Assembly (NCBI RefSeq): GCF_012844345.1
Contig: NZ_CP051625.1
Location: forward strand, 3,472,001-3,536,000
Direction: 5' to 3'
DNA: 64,000 nt
From: Pseudomonas sp. gcc21
Lineage (GTDB): Bacteria; Pseudomonadota; Gammaproteobacteria; Pseudomonadales; Pseudomonadaceae
The notes under the pieces were generated by a model. The model saw nothing but the letters and a program-made list of their open reading frames with translations. It searched no databases and was not told the origin of the DNA. Shown one piece after another: positions 1 through 9,396 of the stretch; positions within the stretch are counted from its first letter, which is position 1; each line of letters starts with the position of its first letter. The position numbers and the translations under genes were made by a program.

Positions 1-46
1 GCATGATTCGGGGCTTCTTTTTATTGGTTCCCGAATCCAGTGTAGT

Positions 47-77
47 GCCCCCTGTCAGTTCCGTACAGCCAGGGGGC
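47..77. other. Hairpin downstream of the phosphotransferase gene
   Basis: GCCCCCTG (47-54) is perfectly complementary to CAGGGGGC (70-77), an 8 bp stem 17 bases beyond the stop of the minus-strand gene that ends at 95. There is no T-run on either side, so it is not a standard intrinsic terminator. A second 8 bp inverted repeat (GATTCGGG at 5-12 with CCCGAATC at 30-37) lies closer to the edge. Positions 11-25 look like the T-rich tail of a terminator whose first half is outside the window. Confidence 0.35.
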
Positions 78-94
78 GGTTGGCCTGTGGACGA

Positions 95-1642
95 TCAGAG
101 TCGCTTGCGCAGCGTAGCAATGAGTTCCTGCACGCTCTGGCTCTTATCCGTCTGAACCGTCAGGTTGTGTTGCGACTCTTCATCGTCCAGTGGTTCCATT
201 GTTTCGAGCTGGTGGCGCACGATATCGATGGTGGCGTCCGAGGGGTCGGTGCCCGCTTTGGTCCGCTTGGCAATCCAGGCTTCAATGGTGCCCAGCGGAG
301 CCTTGCATGTAATGATCAGACAGGGCGCGCCTTGCTCCTCGATATGCTGGCGAACCAGCGCACGCTGGTCGCGCTTCAGGTGCGTCGCATCAACCACGAC
401 CGGGTAGCCGGCCGCAAGCACCTGCGCGGCCAGGGAGCCGAGGCGGGCATAGGTTTGCTGGCTACGCTCCGGCGCGTAGAGTCCCGCGTCCGGCTTGCCG
501 GCACCGTCATTGCCAAACAGCCGCTTGCGTTCGATGTCAGAGCGTATCCGGATCACCCCCAGCGGCTCGACCAGTTGGCTGGTCACTGTGCTTTTGCCTG
601 AGCCCGATACGCCATGCATGAGCAAACCGAAGCGCTTGGGTATTTGCGTATAGCTTTCAGCGAGATTGACGTAACCCTGGAAGCGCGCCATGACCTCGTT
701 GCGCTCGTTATCGCTAATGCCCGGCTGGCTGAGGCGCAGCAGGGCGACTTTGGCCCTGACCATGGCGCGGTAGGCCTTGTAATAGTTCAGCAGCAGCAGG
801 CCAGCATAATCGCCGGTATGCTCCAGATAACCGTTCACGAAGCGCTGGGCCAACGCAGGCAGGCCACGGTCTTCAATGTCCATGGCCATGAACGCTACAT
901 CACTCATGACATCGATCCAGCGGAAGGCTTCATTGAATTCAATGCAGTCGAACAGCGTGACCTTACCGTCCACCATGGTTACGTTATCGAGATAAATGTC
1001 ACCGTGACATTCGCGGATAAATCCTTCTGCTTTGCGCTGGGCCAGTTGGGGAATCAGCCGCTGGAATGTACTATGCGCCCACAGCTCCAGCTGCTCGATC
1101 TGCGCTAGTTGTTCAGCGTCGCTCAGCATGGAGCGGATGTGTTCGAAGTTCTGGGCGACTGGTGCATGCACCTGCTCGGGTTCGCCCCAGCTAGCGTCGA
1201 GCGCGGCACAGTCGATGCGACCATGGAAGTCAGCCAGCACACGGGCCAGCGAATCGATATGGTCGGTGGTAAGCGTACCGGCTCGCTGCATATTGCCGAG
1301 CAGGTCTTCCTGTCTGAACTGGCGCGTCTTGACCATGTACTCGATGATCTGGCCGTCGCCGGTCAGGGTCGGTGAGCTTTCGCTGCCGCGTACCGGGATG
1401 ACGTCGAGATACAGCTCGGGTGCAAGACGACGGTTGAGGCGCAGTTCTTCATTGCAGTAGTGGGCGCGCTGCTCAAGGCTCGAATAGTCAAGGAAACCGA
1501 AATTGACCGGCTTCTTGATCTTGTAGACATAGTCGCCGGTCAGCAATACCCATGAAATATGGGTCTCCATCAGCTTGAATCCGGAAACCGGATGATCGTA
1601 CAGGGCAGGATCTTGCAGTGCGTTCAGCAGTGTCTGGCTCAC
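95..1642 (-). CDS. Bifunctional aminoglycoside phosphotransferase-like / ATP-binding kinase protein
   Basis: Product of 515 aa with two kinase-type modules. The N-terminal half resembles the aminoglycoside/choline phosphotransferase fold: the catalytic loop CHGDIYLDN (about residues 212-220) and the following LFDCIEFN give the HGD...N...D pattern of that family. The C-terminal part has a Walker A P-loop, GVSGSGKST (about 344-352), as in small-molecule kinases of the zeta-toxin/gluconate kinase type. The same fusion is widespread in proteobacteria and usually annotated as an AAA-family or APH/ATP-binding protein; its substrate is not known. It is transcribed divergently from mrcB. The assignment to the family is firm. 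Aminoglycoside resistance should not be inferred from it. Confidence 0.8.
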   Translation of the reverse strand: MSQTLLNALQDPALYDHPVSGFKLMETHISWVLLTGDYVYKIKKPVNFGFLDYSSLEQRAHYCNEELRLNRRLAPELYLDVIPVRGSESSPTLTGDGQIIEYMVKTRQFRQEDLLGNMQRAGTLTTDHIDSLARVLADFHGRIDCAALDASWGEPEQVHAPVAQNFEHIRSMLSDAEQLAQIEQLELWAHSTFQRLIPQLAQRKAEGFIRECHGDIYLDNVTMVDGKVTLFDCIEFNEAFRWIDVMSDVAFMAMDIEDRGLPALAQRFVNGYLEHTGDYAGLLLLNYYKAYRAMVRAKVALLRLSQPGISDNERNEVMARFQGYVNLAESYTQIPKRFGLLMHGVSGSGKSTVTSQLVEPLGVIRIRSDIERKRLFGNDGAGKPDAGLYAPERSQQTYARLGSLAAQVLAAGYPVVVDATHLKRDQRALVRQHIEEQGAPCLIITCKAPLGTIEAWIAKRTKAGTDPSDATIDIVRHQLETMEPLDDEESQHNLTVQTDKSQSVQELIATLRKRL

Positions 1643-1765
1643 GGTGTATCCTTGCTTGGACTGACAACAGCAGCATTATGAAGGCTGGTAGGCTGCAGGC
1701 CAACCTTCGCTATATCCGCCGACGAATCAGGCGGTTGCATCGGTTACGGGGTGGTTGGAAAGGTT

Positions 1766-4093
1766 ATGGGAAGAAAACGCGGGGGACGGGCGGCCAAAAA
1801 GGTCGGCTTCTGGAGGCGCTGGTCTGGCTGGATCTTCAAGCTGGGGCTGGTTGCGTTGGTGTTATTTGGTGGGCTGGTCATTTACCTGGATGCGGTTGTA
1901 CAGGAAAAGTTTTCCGGCAAGCGCTGGGCGGTTCCGGCCAAGGTGTATGCCAGGCCGCTGGAGTTGTTTGCGGGGCAGCGGCTGAACAAGGACGACTTTC
2001 TGGCCGAGCTCGAGGCGCTGGGCTACCGGACCACTCAGGCGGCGCGTTCGCCTGGCCAGGTATCGGTCGCCGGTAACCGGGTCGACGTGCATACCCGCGG
2101 CTTCGCATTTTCCGAGGGCGACGAGCCTGCCCAGCACCTGAGCGTACGCTTTGACGGCAACCAGGTCGCCGGCCTCGCCGGGCACGGGAATCTGGTCATG
2201 GCGCGACTCGAGCCTCTGATGATCGGCGGCATCTACCCGGCTCATAATGAAGACCGCGTCCTGATTCAGTTGCAGGAGGCGCCTCCCTACCTCGTCGAGT
2301 CGCTGGTGGCTGTAGAGGATAGAGAGTTCTTCCAGCATTTCGGTGTCTCGCCCAAGGGCATTCTGCGCGCTGCCTACGTCAATATGAAGGCGGGAGGAGT
2401 AGTGCAGGGCGGCAGTACGTTGACCCAGCAGCTGGTGAAGAACTTCTATCTCACCAGCGAGCGAAGCATGCTGCGCAAGGCCAATGAAGCCATCATGGCG
2501 GTCCTGCTGGAACTGCACTATTCCAAGGAAGATATCCTCGAAGCCTATCTAAACGAAGTGTTCCTGGGGCAGGATGGCCGCCGGGCCGTGCACGGCTTTG
2601 GACTTGCCAGCCAGTATTATTTTGCACAGCCGCTGCGCGAGCTCGAGTTGCACCAGGTGGCATTGCTGGTGGGTATGGTCAAGGGGCCGTCCTTCTATAA
2701 CCCACGCCGGCGACCGGAACGTGCCAAGCAGCGCCGGGATCTGGTGATCGAATTGCTGGCTGAGCAAGGCGTCATCAGCGAACAGCATGCTCAGACGGCT
2801 ATTGCCAAACCCCTGGATGTTGCAGCGCGCGGCCGTTTGACCGATACCAGCTATCCAGCGTTCATGGACCTGATCAAGCGTCAGTTGCGTGAGGAATATC
2901 GCGACGAAGATCTGACCAGCGAAGGCCTGCGCATCTTTACCAGTCTCGACCCGGTTATGCAGAACAAGGCCGAGCGGGCAGTGGAGACCACGCTGAAGCG
3001 ATTAGGGCCAGCGCCGGGTGATGTGGAGATGGAAAGCGCGATGGTCGTGACCAGTGCGCAAACCGGTGAGGTGCTGGCGCTGGTCGGCGGACGCAACCCC
3101 AGATTCTCAGGGTTCAATCGTGCCCTCGACGCGTCACGGCCCATTGGTTCGCTGGTCAAGCCTGCGGTCTTTCTGACCGCGCTGGAGCAGCCACAGCGCT
3201 ACTCCCTGATCACGCCGGTTGATGATTCGCCGATCACGCTCGAGGCCGAGCCAGGCAAGACCTGGACGCCGCAGAACTATGGTCGCGAGAGTCATGGTCT
3301 GGTGCCGCTGCACGTCGCGTTGAGCCGGTCCTATAATCAGGCCACGGTGCGGCTGGGTGTGGAACTTGGGGTTCCCGAAGTGCTCAAGACCATCGAGCGG
3401 ATGGGCGTTCAACACGGTTGGCGGCCGTATCCTTCGATGCTGCTCGGCTCAGGCGCCATGACGCCATTGCAGGTCACGGATATGTACCAGACGCTGGCCA
3501 ACGGCGGCTTCAATACACCGCTGAGGTCTATTCGTAGCGTGCTGGCGCCTGACGGAGAGCCGCTGGGCCGTTACCCGTTCGCGGTACAGCAACGCTTCGA
3601 TTCAGCGACCATCTATCTGATGCAGGAAGCAATGGTCCGGGTAATGACCGAAGGGACAGGGCGATCGGCGTATAATCAGATTCCGTCTACGGTGCGTCTT
3701 GCGGGTAAAACGGGAACGACCAATGATCTGCGCGATAGCTGGTTTGCTGGCTATTCACAGGATTTGCTCGCGGTGACCTGGCTGGGGCGGGATGATAATG
3801 GCGCGACCCGCTTGACCGGTGCCACCGGTGCCTTGCAGGTATGGAGCGCGTTCATGCGCGACGCACACCCGCAAGGGCTTTCCACCAGCCCACCCGCAGG
3901 CGTGGATATGGCCTGGATCGATCCGGAAACCGGGCAGGGCAGTGACCCGAGCTGTCCAGGCAGTATCGAGGAGCCGTTCAGAAAAGGGTTTGCGCCGTTG
4001 CCGGGTCCGGGTTGTCAGCCGCTGATCGATACCGAGGCGGTAAAAGACGGCGCGAATCGAGTACTGGATGTTATTCGTGGCTGGTTGCCATGA
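1766..4093 (+). CDS. mrcB: Penicillin-binding protein 1B, bifunctional transglycosylase/transpeptidase
   Basis: Class A PBP of about 775 aa that polymerises glycan strands and cross-links peptidoglycan at the inner membrane. A short basic cytoplasmic N-terminus precedes one membrane segment (about residues 24-44), then a UB2H-like region, the GT51 transglycosylase (EDREFFQH near 184, GGSTLTQQ near 215) and the transpeptidase. The transpeptidase has SLVK (462-465), SYN (522-524) and KTG (648-650), so all catalytic motifs are intact. I chose ATG 1766, six bases after GGA in GGAAAGG. An in-frame GTG at 1751 would add five residues and cannot be excluded. A lipoprotein gene follows 16 bases downstream and probably shares the transcript, which recalls activation of PBP1B by outer-membrane lipoproteins, but that link is only inferred. 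Confidence 0.95.
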   Translation: MGRKRGGRAAKKVGFWRRWSGWIFKLGLVALVLFGGLVIYLDAVVQEKFSGKRWAVPAKVYARPLELFAGQRLNKDDFLAELEALGYRTTQAARSPGQVSVAGNRVDVHTRGFAFSEGDEPAQHLSVRFDGNQVAGLAGHGNLVMARLEPLMIGGIYPAHNEDRVLIQLQEAPPYLVESLVAVEDREFFQHFGVSPKGILRAAYVNMKAGGVVQGGSTLTQQLVKNFYLTSERSMLRKANEAIMAVLLELHYSKEDILEAYLNEVFLGQDGRRAVHGFGLASQYYFAQPLRELELHQVALLVGMVKGPSFYNPRRRPERAKQRRDLVIELLAEQGVISEQHAQTAIAKPLDVAARGRLTDTSYPAFMDLIKRQLREEYRDEDLTSEGLRIFTSLDPVMQNKAERAVETTLKRLGPAPGDVEMESAMVVTSAQTGEVLALVGGRNPRFSGFNRALDASRPIGSLVKPAVFLTALEQPQRYSLITPVDDSPITLEAEPGKTWTPQNYGRESHGLVPLHVALSRSYNQATVRLGVELGVPEVLKTIERMGVQHGWRPYPSMLLGSGAMTPLQVTDMYQTLANGGFNTPLRSIRSVLAPDGEPLGRYPFAVQQRFDSATIYLMQEAMVRVMTEGTGRSAYNQIPSTVRLAGKTGTTNDLRDSWFAGYSQDLLAVTWLGRDDNGATRLTGATGALQVWSAFMRDAHPQGLSTSPPAGVDMAWIDPETGQGSDPSCPGSIEEPFRKGFAPLPGPGCQPLIDTEAVKDGANRVLDVIRGWLP

Positions 4094-4109
4094 ATCAAGA
4101 GAGGATTGA

Positions 4110-4811
4110 ATGATGCGATATGAACGGTTCGGCCTGCTTGCCGGGTGTGCGTTGGTGCTTGCTGGTTGTGCCGGAACAGGGGGCACGGTTCCGGTAGTTG
4201 ATTCGGGACGTTCGGTGTCCAGCGAAGAAATGCGGGTGGGGGCCGGTCGTCAGCCGGTGCAGCAGCAACCAGCTCCTGAACCGGAGCAAAGCAGTGTAGT
4301 TGTGATGGTGCCTGACGAAGCCGGTGGCTCACGTGCGATCGAGTCCTATCCGCTGGATGGCCAGCCCTCCTGGCAGCAGGGCGAGCAACAGCAACAACAG
4401 CAACAACAGTCCAGCGAGCCACAAGCACAGCCGGCACCGTCCCGCACGCCCGCCACGTCGGGTGGCGCTTTGCAGGGCGACGAGCAGCTGGACGGTCCGG
4501 TGCTTGCGCTGCTGACTGTAGCGCGCGAGCAGGAAGGGCGCGGCGATCTGGGGAACGCGTCGGCCAGTCTCGAGCGGGCAATGCGTATTGCTCCGCGTGA
4601 ACCGCAAGTGCTGTACCGGTTGGCGCAGGTGCGCCTGGCTCAGGGAGATGCCGCACAGGCAGAACAGCTGGCTCAGCGCGGCCTGGCGTATGCAGCCGAC
4701 CGTCCGACGCTTCAGGCCGGTTTGTGGAACCTGATTGCCGAAGCGCGGGACAAGCAAGGCAACCGGTCAGGCGCTGCCGAAGCGCGAGAACGGGCCAGGG
4801 TTCAGCTGTGA
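4110..4811 (+). CDS. TPR-containing outer-membrane lipoprotein
   Basis: Product of 233 aa. A lipoprotein signal peptide ends in the lipobox LAGC (Cys at about residue 20). A low-complexity stretch rich in Gln, Pro and Ser follows, including a run of eight Gln near residues 92-99. The C-terminal half holds tetratricopeptide-type helices (LERAMRIAPREPQVLYRLAQ). It sits 16 bases behind mrcB and overlaps yqcC by one base, so the three are probably one operon. Position after a PBP1B gene suggests a PBP1B-activator type role like that of LpoB or LpoP; this is inference from context. The Gln run is encoded by a CAACAACAG-type repeat. ATG 4113 is an equally possible start. Confidence 0.8.
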   Translation: MMRYERFGLLAGCALVLAGCAGTGGTVPVVDSGRSVSSEEMRVGAGRQPVQQQPAPEPEQSSVVVMVPDEAGGSRAIESYPLDGQPSWQQGEQQQQQQQQSSEPQAQPAPSRTPATSGGALQGDEQLDGPVLALLTVAREQEGRGDLGNASASLERAMRIAPREPQVLYRLAQVRLAQGDAAQAEQLAQRGLAYAADRPTLQAGLWNLIAEARDKQGNRSGAAEARERARVQL

Positions 4812-5140
4812 TGGACCCGCTCTGGCATGAGCTGGCAGACGCACTTATCGATCTGGAAAGGGAGTTGCGTGGGCTCGGGCTGTGGGCTCAGAGTCCGCCG
4901 GATGCCGAGCTGCTCGCCAGCCGGCAACCGTTCTGCGTCGATACCCTCGGTTTCGAGCAATGGTTGCAGTGGATTTTCGTGCCGCGCATGGCTGTCATCA
5001 TCCAGCAAGGTCGCGATCTGCCCGGGGCGTTCAATATAGCGCCCATGGGTGAGGAGGCGCTGGCCTGGTTAGGCCGTCGCCGTCATACTCTGGTAGCTAT
5101 CCTGACCCGCATCGACGGTCTGGCTGCCAGACTCAGCTGA
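4811..5140 (+). CDS. yqcC: YqcC family protein
   Basis: Product of 109 aa from ATG 4811, which overlaps the preceding TGA by one base (translational coupling). The sequence has the hallmarks of the YqcC family: a short helical N-terminus with LIDLERELRGLGLW, the segment PFCVDTLGFEQWLQWIF, and a C-terminal helix containing RRRHTL. The function of the family is unknown; in E. coli the gene lies next to the tRNA pseudouridine synthase truC. The open frame extends upstream to 4724, but the first 29 codons lie inside the lipoprotein gene and are not likely to be used. Confidence 0.8.
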   Translation: MDPLWHELADALIDLERELRGLGLWAQSPPDAELLASRQPFCVDTLGFEQWLQWIFVPRMAVIIQQGRDLPGAFNIAPMGEEALAWLGRRRHTLVAILTRIDGLAARLS

Positions 5141-5569
5141 TCAGTCGCAGCGATTGTCGATTTCACCGCGCGTGTCGGCGATCATCTTCTGTCTTTCATC
5201 CTCGCCGATTCGTTCCACCTCACCCGATGCATTGGTCCGCGTCAGTCGCGGATTATTGACCAATGTTTCGAGGTTCTTGTTCAGCTGTTCGCAATGACGC
5301 TGGAGTTCTGCTTTCTCTGCGCGCGCGGCTGCCCGCTCTTCAGGCGCTTGCGTGCCCTTGGCTTCGATAGGCGGGAGTGGTTGGCGCTCACGCAAAGTGC
5401 CGCCTGGCGGGGGCGGAGTGGTGATGTCAACGATGCGGTAAGGTCGATCAGCAGGCGGTTGTTGACCGAACTGCAGGCCTCCCCGATCGTCCGTCCATTG
5501 GTACATTGATACGGCGGTTGCATTGGAGCAGAGCAGGGCAAGGCCCAGTGCAGTCAATATCTTGTACAT
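5141..5569 (-). CDS. Periplasmic DUF4124 domain protein
   Basis: Product of 142 aa. A cleavable signal peptide (about residues 1-19, ending ATA) is followed directly by the DUF4124 signature MYQWTDDRGGLQFGQQPP, and then by a Pro-rich linker and a charged helical C-terminus (EERAAARAEKAELQR) likely to form a coiled coil. DUF4124 proteins are common in Pseudomonas and have no established role. An AAGGAGA ribosome binding site sits just upstream on the minus strand, and TATAGT near 5612-5617 may be its -10 element. The gene ends one base past the yqcC stop, so the two genes converge. Confidence 0.8.
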   Translation of the reverse strand: MYKILTALGLALLCSNATAVSMYQWTDDRGGLQFGQQPPADRPYRIVDITTPPPPGGTLRERQPLPPIEAKGTQAPEERAAARAEKAELQRHCEQLNKNLETLVNNPRLTRTNASGEVERIGEDERQKMIADTRGEIDNRCD

Positions 5570-5675
5570 GCGAGTCTCCTTCCTTGGTATGAGCGTCGGC
5601 GAACGCCTACTATAGCCAATCGCGCCCGGGCAGGTATACGCCGGGCGATAACCGCATGCTTTTGTCTCAACCTGA

Positions 5676-5704
5676 TTGACTTTTCGTGCTCGAGTGTAAA
5701 CAAT
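5676..5704 (+). promoter_or_regulatory. Putative sigma70 promoter of the ilvIH operon
   Basis: TTGACT (5676-5681), a 17-base spacer and AACAAT (5699-5704) form a plausible housekeeping promoter. It would start transcription near 5711, about 270 bases upstream of ilvI. Read by eye; no start-site data. Confidence 0.4.
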
Positions 5705-5710
5705 TCGTGG

Positions 5711-5980
5711 TTCTCATAAGCGCGTCGCTATCGGGACCTACTCGGTATCCGGGCGTAGCGCTTTGTTGCTCAATCCAGGAGGCGAGACCCCGCCAACTCC
5801 TGGCCTGGCACCCGCACGCGCTACCTCGCGCTGGGTGAGACGGTTCGGTAACCAAGGGCTGTCTCCGATGCACGTAGTCAAGCTGACGCATGGCAACCAC
5901 CGTTGCCAATGCTCTGCCGAGCAGTAAACAGGTACCCTGCTGCCCTCTCCCGATGGGTGGCAAGCTAGAGGTGATTCTAA
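5711..5980 (+). promoter_or_regulatory. Structured 5' leader upstream of ilvI
   Basis: The 411 bases between the DUF4124 gene and ilvI hold no convincing gene but several stems. GTAGCGC (5755-5761) pairs with GCGCTAC (5818-5824) and encloses CCAGGAG (5775-5781) with CTCCTGG (5797-5803). Next come GAGAC (5837-5841) with GTCTC (5861-5865), enclosing GGTT/AACC. Then GCAT-GGCAAC (5888-5897) pairs with GTTGCC-ATGC (5902-5912, one bulge). CCTCT (5944-5948) can pair with the ilvI ribosome binding site AGAGG (5967-5971). No T-run terminator and no leader peptide rich in Ile, Val or Leu was found, so it is not a classical attenuator. Probable regulatory RNA of unknown class. Confidence 0.5.
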
Positions 5981-7705
5981 GTGGAGCTTTTATCCGGCGC
6001 TGAGATGGTCGTCCGCTCATTGCGTGACGAAGGGGTTAAATATATTTACGGGTACCCAGGCGGTGCCCTGCTACATATCTATGATGCGATCTTCCGTCAG
6101 GATGATGTCGTGCACGTTCTAGTGCGCCATGAACAGGCCGCAGCGCATATGGCTGACGGTTACGCGCGTGCCTCCGGTAAGGCCGGCGTGGTGCTGGTAA
6201 CGTCCGGCCCCGGTGCGACCAATACCATCACCGGTATCGCGACAGCCTTCATGGATTCCATTCCGATGGTGATTATCTCCGGCCAGGTTGCGAGCAACAT
6301 GGTTGGTACCGATGCGTTCCAGGAAACCGACATGATGGGTGTTTCCCGGCCGATCGTGAAGCACAGCTTCATGATCAAGGATCCGCGCGAGATTCCCGAA
6401 GTCATCAAGAAGGCGTTCTATATCGCACAGTCCGGCCGGCCGGGTCCGGTTGTCGTGGATATCCCGAAGGATATGACCAATCCGGCGGAGAAGTTCGAAT
6501 ACAGCTATCCGAAGAAGGTCAAGCTGCGCTCCTATAACCCTGCGGTCCGTGGTCACTCCGGGCAGATCCGCAAGGCGCTGGATATGCTGGCCGAAGCCAA
6601 GCGTCCGATCATTTACTCGGGCGGTGGCGTCATCCTTGGTGGCGCATCGGCGCAACTGACCGAGCTGGCCAGGGAGCTCAATGTTCCTGTGACCAATACC
6701 TTGATGGGGCTAGGTGCCTACCCCGGTAGCGATCGTCAGTTCCTGGGGATGCTGGGTATGCACGGCAGCTACGTTGCTAACGTCGCGATGCATCACGCCG
6801 ACGTGGTGATGTGTGTCGGCGCGCGCTTTGATGATCGTGTCATCAACGGCGCCAACAAGTTCTGTCCGAACGCCAAGATAATCCATGTCGATATCGACCC
6901 TGCGTCCATATCCAAAACGATTCATGCGGATATTCCGATTGTCGGTCCGGTTGATGGCGTTCTGACTGAAATGCTGGCAACCACGCGCGAATTCAATTTG
7001 CGGCCGACCAAGGAAGCCATGACCAGTTGGTGGAAGCAGGTCGACGAGTGGCGCGGCAGTCGCGGCCTGTTCCCGTATGACAAGGGCGACGGCTCCATTA
7101 TCAAGCCGCAGTCGGTTATCGAAACGCTCTGGGAAGTTACCGAGGGTGATGCCTACGTTTCCTCCGATGTGGGTCAGCATCAGATGTTCGCTGCGCAGTA
7201 CTATCCGTTCAACAAGCCCAATCGCTGGATCAATTCCGGTGGCCTCGGAACGATGGGCTTCGGCTTGCCGGCCGCCATGGGCGTTCAGCTGCATTACCCC
7301 GATGCGCAGGTCGCCTGTGTGACCGGTGAGGGCAGCATTCAGATGAACATTCAGGAGCTGTCGACCTGTCTGCAGTACGACCTGCCGGTCAAGATCATTA
7401 CTCTGAACAACCGTGCTCTGGGTATGGTTCGTCAGTGGCAGGACATGCAGTACAACAGCCGTTACTCGCATTCGTACATGGAATCGCTGCCTGATTTCAT
7501 CAAACTCGCCGAGTCCTACGGGCACGTCGGTATACGCGTAGATCAGCCGGAAGAATTGAAGCCGGCCATGGAAGAGGCCTTTGCCAACCGCAAGCGCCTT
7601 GTGTTCATGGATATTCGCGTGGATGACAGCGAGCACGTCTATCCGATGCAAATCAAGGATGGATCGATGCGCGATATGTGGCTGAGCAAGACGGAGCGTA
7701 CCTGA
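5981..7705 (+). CDS. ilvI: Acetolactate synthase 3, large catalytic subunit
   Basis: Product of 574 aa, the usual length. It condenses pyruvate to acetolactate, or pyruvate with 2-oxobutyrate to acetohydroxybutyrate, the first common step to valine, leucine and isoleucine, using ThDP, Mg and FAD. The catalytic Glu is E51 in [15 protein letters not shown]. The ThDP/Mg motif reads GEGS (449-452) where many homologues have GDGS; I believe this is common in Pseudomonas. The C-terminus EHVYPMQI...WLSKTERT is typical of the IlvI type. The start is GTG 5981 with AGAGGTGA six bases upstream. ilvH follows after one base, so translation is probably coupled. Confidence 0.97.
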   Translation: MELLSGAEMVVRSLRDEGVKYIYGYPGGALLHIYDAIFRQDDVVHVLVRHEQAAAHMADGYARASGKAGVVLVTSGPGATNTITGIATAFMDSIPMVIISGQVASNMVGTDAFQETDMMGVSRPIVKHSFMIKDPREIPEVIKKAFYIAQSGRPGPVVVDIPKDMTNPAEKFEYSYPKKVKLRSYNPAVRGHSGQIRKALDMLAEAKRPIIYSGGGVILGGASAQLTELARELNVPVTNTLMGLGAYPGSDRQFLGMLGMHGSYVANVAMHHADVVMCVGARFDDRVINGANKFCPNAKIIHVDIDPASISKTIHADIPIVGPVDGVLTEMLATTREFNLRPTKEAMTSWWKQVDEWRGSRGLFPYDKGDGSIIKPQSVIETLWEVTEGDAYVSSDVGQHQMFAAQYYPFNKPNRWINSGGLGTMGFGLPAAMGVQLHYPDAQVACVTGEGSIQMNIQELSTCLQYDLPVKIITLNNRALGMVRQWQDMQYNSRYSHSYMESLPDFIKLAESYGHVGIRVDQPEELKPAMEEAFANRKRLVFMDIRVDDSEHVYPMQIKDGSMRDMWLSKTERT

Positions 7706-7706
7706 C

Positions 7707-8198
7707 ATGAGACACATCATTTCCGTACTTCTGGAAAACGAACCGGGTGCGCTGTCTCGTGTGGTTGGTCTGTTCTCGCAGCGTAACTACAACATCGAAA
7801 CGCTCACCGTTGCGCCAACCGAAGACCCGACATTGTCTCGTCTGACGCTGACTACAGTGGGTCATGATGAGGTCATCGAGCAGATCACCAAGAACCTCAA
7901 TAAGTTGATCGAGGTGGTGAAGCTGGTCAATCTGTCCGAAGGCGCGCACATCGAGCGCGAGCTGATGCTCGTCAAGATCAAGGCTACCGGCGCACAGCGC
8001 GCCGAGGTCAAGCGCACCACCGATATCTTCCGCGGCCAGATCGTGGATGTGACCAGCAGCGTTTATACCGTGCAGCTGGCAGGCACGTCCGATAAGCTGG
8101 ACAGCTTTATCGAGGCGGTCGGTCCGACGGCAGTAATTGAGGTCGTGCGTACCGGGGTGTCTGGTATCGCCCGGGGTGAGAAGGTCCTGAGTATCTAG
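7707..8198 (+). CDS. ilvH: Acetolactate synthase 3, small regulatory subunit
   Basis: Product of 163 aa. An N-terminal ACT domain (about residues 3-78, beginning HIISVLLENEPGALSRVVGL) carries the valine-binding feedback site, and a C-terminal domain (about 80-160) activates the large subunit. Length and sequence match IlvH of gammaproteobacteria. It follows ilvI by one base and precedes ilvC by 58 bases, which include two GGGCC(C) blocks able to pair. Confidence 0.96.
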   Translation: MRHIISVLLENEPGALSRVVGLFSQRNYNIETLTVAPTEDPTLSRLTLTTVGHDEVIEQITKNLNKLIEVVKLVNLSEGAHIERELMLVKIKATGAQRAEVKRTTDIFRGQIVDVTSSVYTVQLAGTSDKLDSFIEAVGPTAVIEVVRTGVSGIARGEKVLSI

Positions 8199-8244
8199 GA
8201 TTTCTGAAATTTGTCAGCAGGGCCCGGCTGGGCCCGCACAGTAA

Positions 8245-9273
<1,029 letters not shown>

Positions 9274-9298
9274 TCGTTCTGCTTTGTTGCGCATGAAA

Positions 9299-9324
9299 GA
9301 ACGCGGCCACGGCCGCGTTTTTTT
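9299..9324 (+). terminator. Intrinsic terminator of ilvIHC
   Basis: ACGCGGCC (9301-9308) pairs with GGCCGCGT (9311-9318) and is followed by a run of T residues to 9324. It lies 28 bases after the ilvC stop. It separates the ilv operon from pssA. Confidence 0.85.
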
Positions 9325-9396
9325 ATGCCTGTCCTGTAGCCATTTACAGGTCGAGTTGCCACACTGTCATTTCCGGTATCGTTGTAAGGTAACAAC

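Noticed and set aside
47..77. Intrinsic terminator at the left edge
   Set aside because: The hairpin is perfect but has no T-run in either direction; kept only as a hairpin.
5871..5930. 19-codon leader peptide (ATG 5868 region) before ilvI
   Set aside because: It has only two Val and one Leu codon, no Ile, no ribosome binding site, and no terminator follows, so an ilv attenuator is not supported.
6710..7720. 336-aa open frame on the minus strand opposite ilvI
   Set aside because: Antisense to a certain ilvI; no domain visible.
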